A stretch of 64,000 bases of DNA. It comes from Azospirillum ramasamyi. GTDB taxonomy: Bacteria; Pseudomonadota; Alphaproteobacteria; Azospirillales; Azospirillaceae. The translations under genes and the position numbers were made by a program. Positions 46,312 through 55,199 of the stretch are shown in pieces. The stretch lies in contig NZ_CP029831.1 of the NCBI RefSeq assembly GCF_003233655.1, forward strand, positions 375,501 to 439,500, written 5' to 3'. Within the stretch, counting starts at the first letter, position 1. Every line of letters begins with the position of its first letter. The notes below the pieces were generated by a model. The model had not been told where the DNA came from. It made no database searches and was given only the letters and a program-made list of their open reading frames with translations.

Positions 46312-46348
46312 CCCTCTTCCAGTGGTTCAGCCGGCCGTTGGAAGAGGG
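46312..46348 (+). other. 10-bp stem hairpin between pccA and methylmalonyl-CoA mutase gene
   Basis: CCCTCTTCCA (46312-46321) pairs perfectly with TGGAAGAGGG (46339-46348) around a 17-base loop. There is no T-run. It may modulate read-through or stability between the two pathway genes. Confidence 0.45.
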
Positions 46349-46410
46349 TGCATCGGGAGGAATCGCACTGATCATTCAACTGCGCCATAAGAAGCCCTCA
46401 GGAGGCGTCG

Positions 46411-48564
46411 ATGACCGAGTTCCCGAAGAAGACCCTTGCCGATTGGGACAAGCTGGCCGCCAAGGATCTCGGCGCCGACGGCGACATCTCCAAGCTGATC
46501 TGGAAGACCCCGGAAGGTCTGGACGTCAAGGCGCTCTACACCGCCGCCGACCTGGAAGGGCTGGAGCTGGATACGCTGCCCGGCTTCCCGCCCTTCACCC
46601 GCGGGCCGCGCGCCACGATGTACGCGGTGAAGCCCTGGACCATCCGGCAATATGCCGGCTTCTCCACCGCCGAGGAGTCGAACGCCTTCTACAAGGCCAA
46701 CCTCAAGGCCGGCCAGATGGGCCTGTCGGTGGCCTTCGACCTCGCCACCCACCGCGGTTATGACAGCGACCATCCGCGCGTCGTCGGCGACGTCGGCAAG
46801 GCCGGCGTGGCGATCGACAGCGTCGAGGACATGAAGATCCTGTTCCAGGACATCCCGCTCGACAAGATGTCGGTGTCGATGACCATGAACGGCGCGGTGC
46901 TGCCGATCCTGGCCGGCTACATCGTCGCGGCGGAGGAGCAGGGCGTTTCCCAGGACAAGCTGAGCGGGACCATCCAGAACGACATCCTCAAGGAGTTCAT
47001 GGTCCGCAACACCTACATCTACCCGCCCGAACCCTCGATGCGGATCATCGCCGACATCATCGAGTACACCTCCCAGCACATGCCGAAGTTCAACTCGATC
47101 TCGATCTCCGGCTACCACATGCAGGAGGCCGGGGCGACGGCGGTGCAGGAACTGGCCTTCACCATCGCCGACGGCCTTGAGTATGTGCGGGCGGCGATGT
47201 CGAAGGGTCTGCCGGTCGACAAGTTCGCGCCGCGCCTGTCCTTCTTCTTCTCCATCGGCATGAATTTCTTCATGGAGATCGCCAAGCTGCGCGCCGCGCG
47301 CCTGCTGTGGTCGTCCCTGATGCAGGAGAAGTTCCAGCCGAAGGACGCGCGCTCGCTGGCGCTGCGCACCCATTGCCAGACCTCGGGCGTCTCGCTGACC
47401 GAGCAGGACCCCTACAACAACGTCATCCGCACCACCATCGAGGCGATGGCCGCGGTGCTGGGCGGCACCCAGTCGCTGCACACCAACGCCTTCGACGAGG
47501 CGCTGGGCCTGCCGACCAAGTTCTCCGCCCGCATCGCCCGCAACACCCAGCTGATCATCGCGGAGGAGGCCGGCGTCACCAAGGTGGTCGATCCGCTCGG
47601 CGGCTCCTTCTACATCGAGCATCTGACCCACAGCCTCGCCAAGGCGGCGCTGGAGCTGATCGGCCGCGTCGAGGAGATGGGCGGCATGACCAAGGCGGTC
47701 GAGAGCGGCATGCCCAAGCTGCTGATCGAGGAGGCCGCCGCCCGCCGCCAGGCCGCCATCGACCGCGGCGAGGAGGTGATCGTCGGCGTCAACAAGTACC
47801 GCCCGGAGAACCCCGAGGGCGTGGACGTGCTGGACATCGACAACACCGCCGTCCGCGAGTCGCAGATCGCCCGCCTGAAGCGGATCCGCGCCACCCGCGA
47901 CGAGGCCAAGTGCCAGGAGGCGCTGGCCGCGCTGACCAGGGCGGCCACGGAGAAGACCGGCAACCTGCTGGCCCTGTCGGTGGAGGCCACCCGCGCCCGC
48001 GCCACCGTCGGCGAGATCTCCGACGCGCTGGAAAAGGCCTTCACCCGTCACGTCGCCGTCATCCGCTCGGTGTCGGGCGTCTACGGCTCGGCCTATGAAG
48101 GGGACGAGGGCTTCAAGCGCATCCAGGAGGAGGTGGCGTCCTTCGCCGCCGAGGAAGGGCGCCGGCCGCGCATCCTGGTGGTGAAGATGGGCCAGGACGG
48201 CCACGACCGCGGCGCCAAGGTGATCGCCACCAGCTTCGCCGACATCGGCTTCGACGTCGATATCGGGCCGCTGTTCCAGACCCCGGAGGAGGCGGCGCGG
48301 CAGGCGGTGGAGAACGACGTCCACGTCATCGGCGTGTCGTCGCAGGCCGCCGGCCACAAGACGCTGGTGCCGCAGCTGATCGAGGAACTGCGCAAGCAGG
48401 GTGCCGGCGACATCCTGGTGGTGTGCGGCGGCGTGATCCCGCCGCAGGACTATGACTACCTCTACAAGGCTGGCGCCGCGGCGATCTACGGCCCGGGCAC
48501 CAACATCCCGAAGGCGGCGTCGGACATCCTGGGCATCCTGCGCAAGCAGAAGGCCGCGGCCTGA
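46411..48564 (+). CDS. methylmalonyl-CoA mutase
   Basis: A 717-aa single-chain mutase, the size of the homodimeric type. The TIM-barrel part shows [39 protein letters not shown] and [20 protein letters not shown]. The C-terminal cobalamin domain has [20 protein letters not shown] with the cobalt-binding His598. It converts (R)-methylmalonyl-CoA to succinyl-CoA, finishing propionyl-CoA assimilation started by PccAB. A very strong AGGAGG ribosome site precedes the ATG. The epimerase and MeaB-type chaperone genes are not in the window. Confidence 0.96.
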   Translation: MTEFPKKTLADWDKLAAKDLGADGDISKLIWKTPEGLDVKALYTAADLEGLELDTLPGFPPFTRGPRATMYAVKPWTIRQYAGFSTAEESNAFYKANLKAGQMGLSVAFDLATHRGYDSDHPRVVGDVGKAGVAIDSVEDMKILFQDIPLDKMSVSMTMNGAVLPILAGYIVAAEEQGVSQDKLSGTIQNDILKEFMVRNTYIYPPEPSMRIIADIIEYTSQHMPKFNSISISGYHMQEAGATAVQELAFTIADGLEYVRAAMSKGLPVDKFAPRLSFFFSIGMNFFMEIAKLRAARLLWSSLMQEKFQPKDARSLALRTHCQTSGVSLTEQDPYNNVIRTTIEAMAAVLGGTQSLHTNAFDEALGLPTKFSARIARNTQLIIAEEAGVTKVVDPLGGSFYIEHLTHSLAKAALELIGRVEEMGGMTKAVESGMPKLLIEEAAARRQAAIDRGEEVIVGVNKYRPENPEGVDVLDIDNTAVRESQIARLKRIRATRDEAKCQEALAALTRAATEKTGNLLALSVEATRARATVGEISDALEKAFTRHVAVIRSVSGVYGSAYEGDEGFKRIQEEVASFAAEEGRRPRILVVKMGQDGHDRGAKVIATSFADIGFDVDIGPLFQTPEEAARQAVENDVHVIGVSSQAAGHKTLVPQLIEELRKQGAGDILVVCGGVIPPQDYDYLYKAGAAAIYGPGTNIPKAASDILGILRKQKAAA

Positions 48565-48791
48565 AGCCGTCGGAGGATCGGCGTTGCTCCCCGGCTTCGG
48601 AGGCTTGCGCGCAGCGCAAGAGAGCGCGTATGACCGGGGCCAGGAAGCAACGCCGGATCGGGGAAAGCCGTGAAGCCTTCAAGGCTTGCAATGAGTTCGT
48701 CGATAAGCCTGCCGCCTTCGGCGAGGGCGGGCGCCCGTACTAGCCGCCCTCTCCCACTCGGGGGAGGGGCGGGCTCGCCGGTCTTTTGCGG
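48565..48791. other. structured 227-bp intergenic region
   Basis: No gene was found. It holds a nested inverted repeat: GGCGTTGCT at 48581-48589 is mirrored by AGCAACGCC near 48647, and inside it CTTGCGC/GCGCAAG (around 48604-48620) makes a perfect 7-bp hairpin. At 48744-48772 a GC-rich palindrome of the CCCTCTCCC...GGGGAGGGG kind occurs. It may be a repeat element or an RNA structure. Confidence 0.5.
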
Positions 48792-49484
48792 ATGAGCGTC
48801 ACCGCCGAAACGGAGCTCTACTCGCCGGTCAAATCCTTCCTCGAAGCCCAGGGCTATGACGTGAAGGCGGAGATCCACGGCTGCGATCTCGTCGCCACGC
48901 GGGGGGGCGAGCCGCCGGTGATCGTCGAGCTGAAGAAGCGCTTCACGCTCGACCTCGTGCTGCAGGGGGTGGACCGGCTGGCGGTCAGCGACAGCGTCTA
49001 TCTCGCCGTGCCGCAGCCGGGGCGCAAGGCGACCGGGCCGTCGCCGCTGGACAACGATGTGAAGAAGCTGTGCCGGCGGCTGGGGCTCGGCCTGCTGATG
49101 GTCGATCCGGGGCTGGCGGAGGGGCGGCGGGTCACCGTGCTGCTCGATCCGGTTCCCTATACGCCGCGCAAGGACAGGAAGCGCACGCACCGGCTGCTGG
49201 GCGAGCATGCCCGCCGGGTCGGCGATCCCAACCGCGGCGGCTCCACCCGCGTCGCCATCGTCACCGCCTATCGCCAGGACGCCCTGCGCATCGCCCGCAT
49301 GCTGCGCAACGGGCCGCGGACGGTCGCGGCTCTGCGCGGCGCGGGAGCACCGAAGGATGTCGGGCCGATGCTGCTGCGCAACGTCTATGGCTGGTTCGAG
49401 CGGGTCGGGCGCGGCACCTATGGGCTGACCCCGGCGGGGCTGCGGGGGATCGAGGAGTTCGCCGGCGCGCTGGCGGAGGGGTGA
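48792..49484 (+). CDS. DUF2161 PD-(D/E)XK-fold protein
   Basis: A 230-aa protein of the DUF2161 family, annotated elsewhere as a putative PD-(D/E)XK-type phosphodiesterase. The nuclease-like core is visible in the N terminus: TELYSPVKSFLEAQGYDVKA, then CDLVATR followed by PPVIVELKKRF, which supplies the D...ExK residues. The C terminus contains GPRTVAALRGAGAPKDVGPM and a winged-helix-like YGWFERVGRGTYGLTPAG. The substrate is unknown. The ATG at 48792 is preferred over a TTG two codons earlier. Confidence 0.82.
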   Translation: MSVTAETELYSPVKSFLEAQGYDVKAEIHGCDLVATRGGEPPVIVELKKRFTLDLVLQGVDRLAVSDSVYLAVPQPGRKATGPSPLDNDVKKLCRRLGLGLLMVDPGLAEGRRVTVLLDPVPYTPRKDRKRTHRLLGEHARRVGDPNRGGSTRVAIVTAYRQDALRIARMLRNGPRTVAALRGAGAPKDVGPMLLRNVYGWFERVGRGTYGLTPAGLRGIEEFAGALAEG

Positions 49485-49550
49485 CACCCCAAACCGCCAT
49501 GCCTATCATTGCCTCTCGCCAATCCATGAACGCATAGGCTGGAGCCGGCT

Positions 49551-50177
49551 TTGTCGGACTACATCAGCAATCTCGTCGTCTTCTTCGTCGTCGTCGATCC
49601 GCCCGGGCTGGTGCCGCTGTTCATCGCGCTGACGCGCGGATTCGAGGAGCGGCACAGGAGGATCATCGCGCTGCGCGGCACCGCCATCTCCTTCGTGGTG
49701 CTGGTCTTCTTCGCCTATTTCGGCAAGGTCGTGCTGGAAACCCTGTCCATCGGGATGCCGGCCTTCCGCATCGCCGGCGGGGCGCTCCTGTTCTGGATCG
49801 CCTTCGAGATGCTGTTCGCCAAGCGCTCCGAACGGAAGGAGCGCGATACCGGCGAAGCGTTGACCGACGAGGACGCCAACGACATCGCCGTCTTCCCGCT
49901 GGCGGTGCCGCTGATCGCCGGACCGGGCGCCATCACCTCCATCCTGCTGCTGATGGACGACACCGGCGGCACGGTGGCGGGCCAGGTGAGCGTGCTGGGC
50001 GCGGCGGCGACGGTGATCGGCGGGGTGACGCTGATCCTGCTGGGCGCCGACCGGGTGGGGCGGCTGCTTGGCCGCACGGTGATCCACACGGTCAGCCGGG
50101 TGCTGGGCATCGTGCTGGCGGCGCTGGCGGCGCAGACGGTGATTTCCGGCATCACCGCGGTCTATCCGCCCCACTGA
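49551..50177 (+). CDS. MarC-family membrane protein
   Basis: A 208-aa protein with six hydrophobic helices. MarC features include VVDPPGLVPLFIALTRGFEE, AFRIAGGALLFWIAFEMLF and AVPLIAGPGAITSILLLMDD. The family was once linked to antibiotic resistance, but its transport role is unsettled. The start is TTG with a GGAG ribosome site; the encoded N terminus (SDYISNLVVFFVVVDPPG) fits the family, and no better start lies upstream. Confidence 0.88.
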   Translation: MSDYISNLVVFFVVVDPPGLVPLFIALTRGFEERHRRIIALRGTAISFVVLVFFAYFGKVVLETLSIGMPAFRIAGGALLFWIAFEMLFAKRSERKERDTGEALTDEDANDIAVFPLAVPLIAGPGAITSILLLMDDTGGTVAGQVSVLGAAATVIGGVTLILLGADRVGRLLGRTVIHTVSRVLGIVLAALAAQTVISGITAVYPPH

Positions 50178-50355
50178 CCGGCATCCCCGACTACTCCGCA
50201 TGGTCCGCCGGTTCCTGGAGGTGTCAGGGTTTAGCCTGAAAGACTAGTACCCTTTCCGCGACAGCCGCCCACTCTACATCGCCTCATGCCACATCGACGC
50301 CGGGCTCTTGCCCGTCGCGTGCGTTCTGACGCGCCCAAAACGAGAGGCGGCGGCC
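50178..50355. promoter_or_regulatory. cioAB promoter region
   Basis: The 178-bp gap has an imperfect dyad (AGGGT at 50226-50230, ACCCT at 50249-50253) around an AT-richer centre (TTTAGCCTGAAAGACTAGTA). No FNR-type TTGAT-N4-ATCAA box was found, although cio genes are often under oxygen or redox control. Confidence 0.35.
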
Positions 50356-51753
50356 ATGGAACTCGATCCATTGATCCTTTCGCGGATTCAATTCGCGTTC
50401 ACGATCTCCTTCCACATCCTGTTTCCCAGCTTCACGGTTGGACTTGCCTGCTGGATCGCGCTGCTGGAAGCGATGTGGGTCGGCACCGGCAAGGGCATCT
50501 ACCGCAGCCTGTCGGAATTCTGGACGCGGATCTTCGCGATGTCCTTCGGTCTGGGCGTGGTGTCCGGCATCGTCATGTCCTATCAGTTCGGCACCAACTG
50601 GAGCCGCTGGTCCGACACGGTGGGCAACGTCCTGGGCCCGCTGATCCAGTACGAGGTGGTGACCGCCTTCTTCCTCGAGGCCGCCTTCCTCGGCATCATG
50701 CTGTTCGGGCGGGACCGGGTGCCGCCCGCCATCCACCTGATGGCCGCCTGCCTCGTGGCGCTCGGCACGCTGCTGTCCACCTTCTGGATCCTGTCGGCCA
50801 ACAGCTGGATGAACACGCCGGCCGGCTTCGAGATCCGAGACGGCCGCTATTTCGTCACCGACTGGTGGCAGGTGGTGTTCAACCCGTCCTTCCCCTATCG
50901 CCTCGCCCATATGGTGACGGCGATGTTCCTGACCACCAGCTTCGTGGTCGCCGGCATCAGCGCCTTCTATCTGCTGAAGCGCCGCCACTACGACCATGCG
51001 AAGCTGGGTTTGAGCATGTCGCTGGCGCTGATCACCGTGCTGGCGCCGCTGCAGATCTTCCTGGGCGACGAGCATGGCCTGAACACGCTGGAATACCAGC
51101 CGGCCAAGATCGCGGCGATGGAAGGCAGCTGGGAGGGCGGCCCGCGCGCGCCGCTGATCCTGTTCGCCATCCCGGACGTGGAAGCGGAGACGAACCACTA
51201 CGAGATCGCCATCCCGGACCTGTCCAGCCTGATCCTGACCCACGACATCAACGGCAGCGTTCCCGGCCTGAAGCAGTTCCCGCCGGAGGATCGGCCCGAT
51301 CCGAGCATCGTCTTCTGGACCTTCCGCGTGATGGTCGCCATCGGCTTCCTGATGCTGGGGGTGGCGGTGACGCATCTGGTCCTGCGCTTCCGCGGCCGGC
51401 TGTACAGCAGCGAAAGATTCCTCCGCTTTCTGGTGGCCTGCATGCCGATCGGCTTCATCGCCATCCTGGCCGGCTGGTACACCACCGAGATCGGGCGCCA
51501 GCCCTGGGTCGTCCAGGGTTACATGCGCACGGCCGATGCGGTGACGCCGTCGCTGACGACGAATGCGGCGCTGGTCTCGCTTCTGGCCTTCGTCGTCGCC
51601 TACACCATCATCTACGGCGCCGGCACCTATTACCTGATCCGCCTGCTGCGCATCGGCCCGGCGCATGTGCATGACATGCCGCAGCCGCGGGAGGGACATC
51701 GGCCCAAGCGGCCGATGTCCGGCACCGACCAGTCCATCGAACCAGCGGAGTGA
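50356..51753 (+). CDS. cioA: cyanide-insensitive (bd-type) quinol oxidase subunit I
   Basis: A 465-aa cytochrome bd subunit I. It begins MELDPLILSRIQFAFTISFH, with the haem b595 His in SFHILFPSFTVG; the central EAAFLGIMLFGRDRV and NTPAGFEIRDGRYFVTDWWQ are family signatures. The quinol (Q) loop is short compared with E. coli CydA, which is the CIO type. It oxidises ubiquinol and reduces O2 without pumping protons. cioB follows with an overlapping or 5-bp junction. Confidence 0.93.
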   Translation: MELDPLILSRIQFAFTISFHILFPSFTVGLACWIALLEAMWVGTGKGIYRSLSEFWTRIFAMSFGLGVVSGIVMSYQFGTNWSRWSDTVGNVLGPLIQYEVVTAFFLEAAFLGIMLFGRDRVPPAIHLMAACLVALGTLLSTFWILSANSWMNTPAGFEIRDGRYFVTDWWQVVFNPSFPYRLAHMVTAMFLTTSFVVAGISAFYLLKRRHYDHAKLGLSMSLALITVLAPLQIFLGDEHGLNTLEYQPAKIAAMEGSWEGGPRAPLILFAIPDVEAETNHYEIAIPDLSSLILTHDINGSVPGLKQFPPEDRPDPSIVFWTFRVMVAIGFLMLGVAVTHLVLRFRGRLYSSERFLRFLVACMPIGFIAILAGWYTTEIGRQPWVVQGYMRTADAVTPSLTTNAALVSLLAFVVAYTIIYGAGTYYLIRLLRIGPAHVHDMPQPREGHRPKRPMSGTDQSIEPAE

Positions 51754-51758
51754 CCGTC

Positions 51759-52778
51759 ATGCAGGAAATCTCGGAAGGAAGCCTGCTGACCCTGACCTGG
51801 GTCGCGATCGTCGGCTTCGCGGTGTTCATGTATGTGCTGATGGACGGCTTCGACCTCGGCATCGGCATCCTCTACCCGTTCGCGCCGACGGAGGAGGACC
51901 GCGACACCATGATGAACACGGTGGCCCCGGTCTGGGACTTCAACGAGACCTGGCTGGTCCTGGGCGGGGCGGGGCTGTTCGCGGCCTTTCCCATCGCCTA
52001 TGCCGTGGTGCTGCCGGCGATGTACATTCCCCTGATGGTGATGCTGATCGCGCTGATCTTCCGCGGGGTCGCTTTCGAATTCCGCTTCAAGGCGCAGGCG
52101 GGCCGGCATTGGTGGAACCGGTCCTTCTTCCTCGGCTCACTGCTGGCGACCTTCGCGCAGGGGGTCGTGCTCGGCTCCTTCATCCAGGGCATTCCGGTGG
52201 AGAACCGGCAGTTCGTCGGCGGCATGCTGCACTGGTTCTCCCCCTTCGCGCTGTTCTGCGGGGCGATGCTGGTGGTCGGCTATGCCCTGCTGGGGGCGAC
52301 CTGGCTGATCTGGCGGACCATCGGCCCGCTGCAGGACTGGTGCTATCGCATGGCGCGGGGGCTGATGCTGGTGGTGCTGGCCGGCGTCGCGGCGGTCAGC
52401 CTGTGGACGCCCTTCCTGCTGCCCGAGATCGCCGCGCGCTGGTTCTCCATGCCGAACATGATCCTGCTGTCGCCGGTGCCGATCGTCACGGCGATTCTGG
52501 CCTTCGCCCTGTGGCGGGCCATCGACAACGGCCGGGAAGTGGCGCCCTTCGTACTGTCGATGGCGCTGTTCGGCCTGTCCTATCTCGGCCTCGCCATCAG
52601 CCTGTGGCCGCATCTGATCCCGCCCGACGTCACCGTGTGGGAGGCGGCCAGCCCGCCGGAAACCCAGGTCTTCCTGCTGGTCGGCATGACGTTCCTGATC
52701 CCGTCGATCCTGGGCTACACCATCTATTCCTATTGGGTGTTCCGCGGAAAGGTGACGGGCAGCTTCGGTTACCATTGA
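51759..52778 (+). CDS. cioB: cyanide-insensitive (bd-type) quinol oxidase subunit II
   Basis: A 339-aa subunit with eight or nine membrane helices. MDGFDLGIGILYPFAPTEED and APVWDFNETWLVLGGAGLFA are the hallmark CydB/CioB motifs. It supports haem binding and assembly with CioA. A GTG nine bases upstream overlaps the cioA stop, but GCGGAG stands well for the ATG at 51759. No small CydX-like gene is visible in the 64 bp that follow. Confidence 0.93.
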   Translation: MQEISEGSLLTLTWVAIVGFAVFMYVLMDGFDLGIGILYPFAPTEEDRDTMMNTVAPVWDFNETWLVLGGAGLFAAFPIAYAVVLPAMYIPLMVMLIALIFRGVAFEFRFKAQAGRHWWNRSFFLGSLLATFAQGVVLGSFIQGIPVENRQFVGGMLHWFSPFALFCGAMLVVGYALLGATWLIWRTIGPLQDWCYRMARGLMLVVLAGVAAVSLWTPFLLPEIAARWFSMPNMILLSPVPIVTAILAFALWRAIDNGREVAPFVLSMALFGLSYLGLAISLWPHLIPPDVTVWEAASPPETQVFLLVGMTFLIPSILGYTIYSYWVFRGKVTGSFGYH

Positions 52779-52842
52779 GCGGAGGAGGCGCCCCGTCCTA
52801 AAAAGCGGGCCGGATTTCGAGGCAAGCGAAAGGGTTGGAGCC

Positions 52843-53511
52843 ATGGATATCGACATCAGCTTTGCCGAGGCGATGCTGCGCCGTGGCGCCGGCCTGCTGG
52901 AAGCCCGGATGGAGCAGGGGATGGAGCAGGGAGCCGATCCCTTCGCCGTGCTGGCCCGGCTGCTGGCCGCCGCCGCGGCGACCGACGCGCCGCTGGTGGT
53001 GCTGAGCGAGGGCGGCAGCCATCCGGCGCTGTTCGACGAGGCCGCCCGCCGCGCCGGGGAGCCGCTGACCGCCCGTCTCGCCGGCCTCGCCGCCACCCGC
53101 CAGGGCGAGCGCGCCACGATGTACGAGTTCGACGGCACCGGGGCGCTGACCGGCAACCGCATCGTCGCCGCCCTGCTGCGGCCGGAGGAGCGGCCCGACC
53201 TGCTGCATGTCTACATCGCCGTCGGCCGGCTGCGCGGGGGCGAGGCGCAGATCACCGTGCCGCCCGCGCTTCTGCGCTTCGACGCCGCGGCGCTGGGCCA
53301 GACGCTGGGACTGCTGGGCGATGCGGTGTCGCGCAGCACGAACGCCGCCACCGCGGCGCTGGCGCATTCCGCCGCCATCCTGCCGATGGAGGGCCATGAG
53401 CAGGGCGGCATGCCGGCGGCGCTGCTCGACCTCTACTGGCATGCGCTGACCCTGGCGTCGGTGCGGACGGATGGCGGGCTGGCGACGATGACGCCGGAAG
53501 GGAGCGCGTGA
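52843..53511 (+). CDS. hypothetical protein, 222 aa
   Basis: I do not recognise this protein. It is soluble, Ala/Leu-rich, with an acidic start (MDIDISFAEAMLRRGAGLLE) and a repeated EQGMEQG. The middle, ATMYEFDGTGALTGNRIVAA followed by LLHVYIAVGRLRGGEAQITV, looks like mixed alpha/beta. No signal peptide or metal motif is seen. It lies 64 bp after cioB with a weak GGAG site, so it may share that transcript. Confidence 0.6.
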   Translation: MDIDISFAEAMLRRGAGLLEARMEQGMEQGADPFAVLARLLAAAAATDAPLVVLSEGGSHPALFDEAARRAGEPLTARLAGLAATRQGERATMYEFDGTGALTGNRIVAALLRPEERPDLLHVYIAVGRLRGGEAQITVPPALLRFDAAALGQTLGLLGDAVSRSTNAATAALAHSAAILPMEGHEQGGMPAALLDLYWHALTLASVRTDGGLATMTPEGSA

Positions 53512-53726
53512 GGGGGTAGGACGCCTGGCGACATGACCGATCCGCGAAGCGGCGGCAGTCCTCTCTCCTGCGAAGCGGGGGAGGGCGGGGGAGGGGCAGG
53601 CTGGGGGGTAAGCCACGCCCTCCTTTGCAAATCATTTGAAACTCTTTCCCCCGCTGCCGATCTGGTGACAGAGTCGACGTCGGTGAAATACTGCGTCATA
53701 TCGTCACCAGTTCATCGGGAGCAGCC
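53512..53726. promoter_or_regulatory. xdh promoter region with GC-rich palindrome
   Basis: The 215-bp gap holds a degenerate palindrome of the CCTCTC...GGGGGAGGG kind at about 53559-53587, and an AT-rich part from 53633 to 53710 where the xdhA promoter probably lies. A GGGAG ribosome site precedes the ATG at 53727. Confidence 0.4.
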
Positions 53727-55199
53727 ATGCGCCAGCGCCTCCGCTTCTATCTCGGCGACGAGCTTCGGGAGATCGACGCGGTCGACCCGACCCTGACGGT
53801 GCTGGACTGGCTGCGGCTGTCGGAGCGGCGGGTCGGCACCAAGGAAGGCTGTGCGGAGGGCGATTGCGGCGCCTGCACCGTGGTGGTCGGGCGGCTGGAC
53901 GGCGACACGCTGCGCTACGAGGCGGTGAACGCCTGCATCCGCTTCCTCGCCACGCTGGACGGCTGCCGGCTGCTGACGGTGGAGCATCTGAAGGGGCCGG
54001 ACGGCGCGCTGCATCCGGTGCAGCAGGCGATGGTCGATTGCCACGGCTCGCAATGCGGATTCTGCACGCCGGGATTCGTCATGTCGCTGCTGGCGCTGTA
54101 CCTGAACGAGGAGCGGCCGGACGGCCGGCGCATCGACGACGCGCTTGCCGGCAACCTGTGCCGCTGCACCGGCTATGAACCCATCGTCCGTGCCGCGCAG
54201 GGCATGTACGACATCGGCGACCGGTCGGCCGACCGCTTCGCCGACCGCGCCGCCATGGCGGAAAAGCTGAAGGCCCTGCGGGACGAGGAGATCCTCGGCG
54301 TCGGAGCCGGCGGACGCCGTTTCCTGGCGCCGGCCACCGTGCCGCAGCTGGCGCAGCTCCTGCTCGACAATCCCGGCGCCACCATCGTGGCGGGGGCGAC
54401 CGATGTCGGGCTGTGGGTGACCAAGTTCCAGCGCGTGCTGGCGACGGTGATCTACACCGGCCGGGTCCGCGACCTGCGGCGGATCGAGGATCGCGGCGAC
54501 GCGCTGGTGATCGGGGCCGGCGTCACCTACAGCGACGCGGCGGAGCGGATCGCGGCGCTCTATCCCGACTTCGGCGAGCTGATCCGCCGCATCGGGGCGG
54601 AGCAGGTGCGCAACATGGGCACCATCGGCGGCAACATCGCCAACGGCTCCCCCATCGGCGACACGCCGCCGGCGCTGATCGCCTGCGGCGCCACCCTGCG
54701 GCTGCGGCGCGGCGCGGAGACGCGCGAACTGCCGCTGGAGGATTTCTTCATCGAATACGGCAGGCAGGACCGTCGCGAGGGCGAGTTCGTGGAGGCGGTG
54801 ATCCTGCCCAAACCGGCGGCGGGGATGCGCTTCCGTGCCTACAAGATCGCCAAGCGCTTCGACCAGGACATCTCCGCCGTCTGCGGCGCCTTCCGGTTGA
54901 GGCTGGACGGCGAGGGCCGCGTCGCCGACATCCGCATCGCCTTCGGCGGCATGTCCGGCACCCCGAAGCGCGCCGGCGCGGCGGAAGCGGCGCTGCTGGG
55001 CGGACATTGGACCGAGGACGCCGTGATCCGGGCGATGGAGGCGATGGCCGGCGACTACACGCCGTTGAGCGACTGGCGGGCCAGCGCGGGCTATCGCTCC
55101 ATGGTGGCCGCGAATTTGCTGATGAAGCTGTATGTCGAGACCAGCGACCCGGCGGCTGACACCCGTCTGGTCGGCGACCGGAGGCTTGCGCATGCCTGA
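53727..55199 (+). CDS. xdhA: xanthine dehydrogenase small subunit (FeS/FAD)
   Basis: A 490-aa subunit. The N-terminal plant-type 2Fe-2S site is CAEGDCGACTVVVG, the second cluster uses CGFCTPGFVMSLLAL and CRCTGYEPIVRAAQ. The FAD domain has TIVAGATDVGLWVTKFQR and RNMGTIGGNIANGSPIGDTP. It passes electrons from the molybdenum centre in XdhB to FAD and NAD+. It shares 8 bp with xdhB, so the two are made together. Confidence 0.95.
   Translation: MRQRLRFYLGDELREIDAVDPTLTVLDWLRLSERRVGTKEGCAEGDCGACTVVVGRLDGDTLRYEAVNACIRFLATLDGCRLLTVEHLKGPDGALHPVQQAMVDCHGSQCGFCTPGFVMSLLALYLNEERPDGRRIDDALAGNLCRCTGYEPIVRAAQGMYDIGDRSADRFADRAAMAEKLKALRDEEILGVGAGGRRFLAPATVPQLAQLLLDNPGATIVAGATDVGLWVTKFQRVLATVIYTGRVRDLRRIEDRGDALVIGAGVTYSDAAERIAALYPDFGELIRRIGAEQVRNMGTIGGNIANGSPIGDTPPALIACGATLRLRRGAETRELPLEDFFIEYGRQDRREGEFVEAVILPKPAAGMRFRAYKIAKRFDQDISAVCGAFRLRLDGEGRVADIRIAFGGMSGTPKRAGAAEAALLGGHWTEDAVIRAMEAMAGDYTPLSDWRASAGYRSMVAANLLMKLYVETSDPAADTRLVGDRRLAHA

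Noticed and set aside
52779..52842. Small CydX-like gene after cioB
   Set aside because: The 64-bp gap has no start codon with a hydrophobic short frame.
53634..53641. TTTGCAAA in the xdh promoter as a PccR site
   Set aside because: Only one half-site matches; the second half at the 4-base spacing does not, and xdh has no link to propionyl-CoA.
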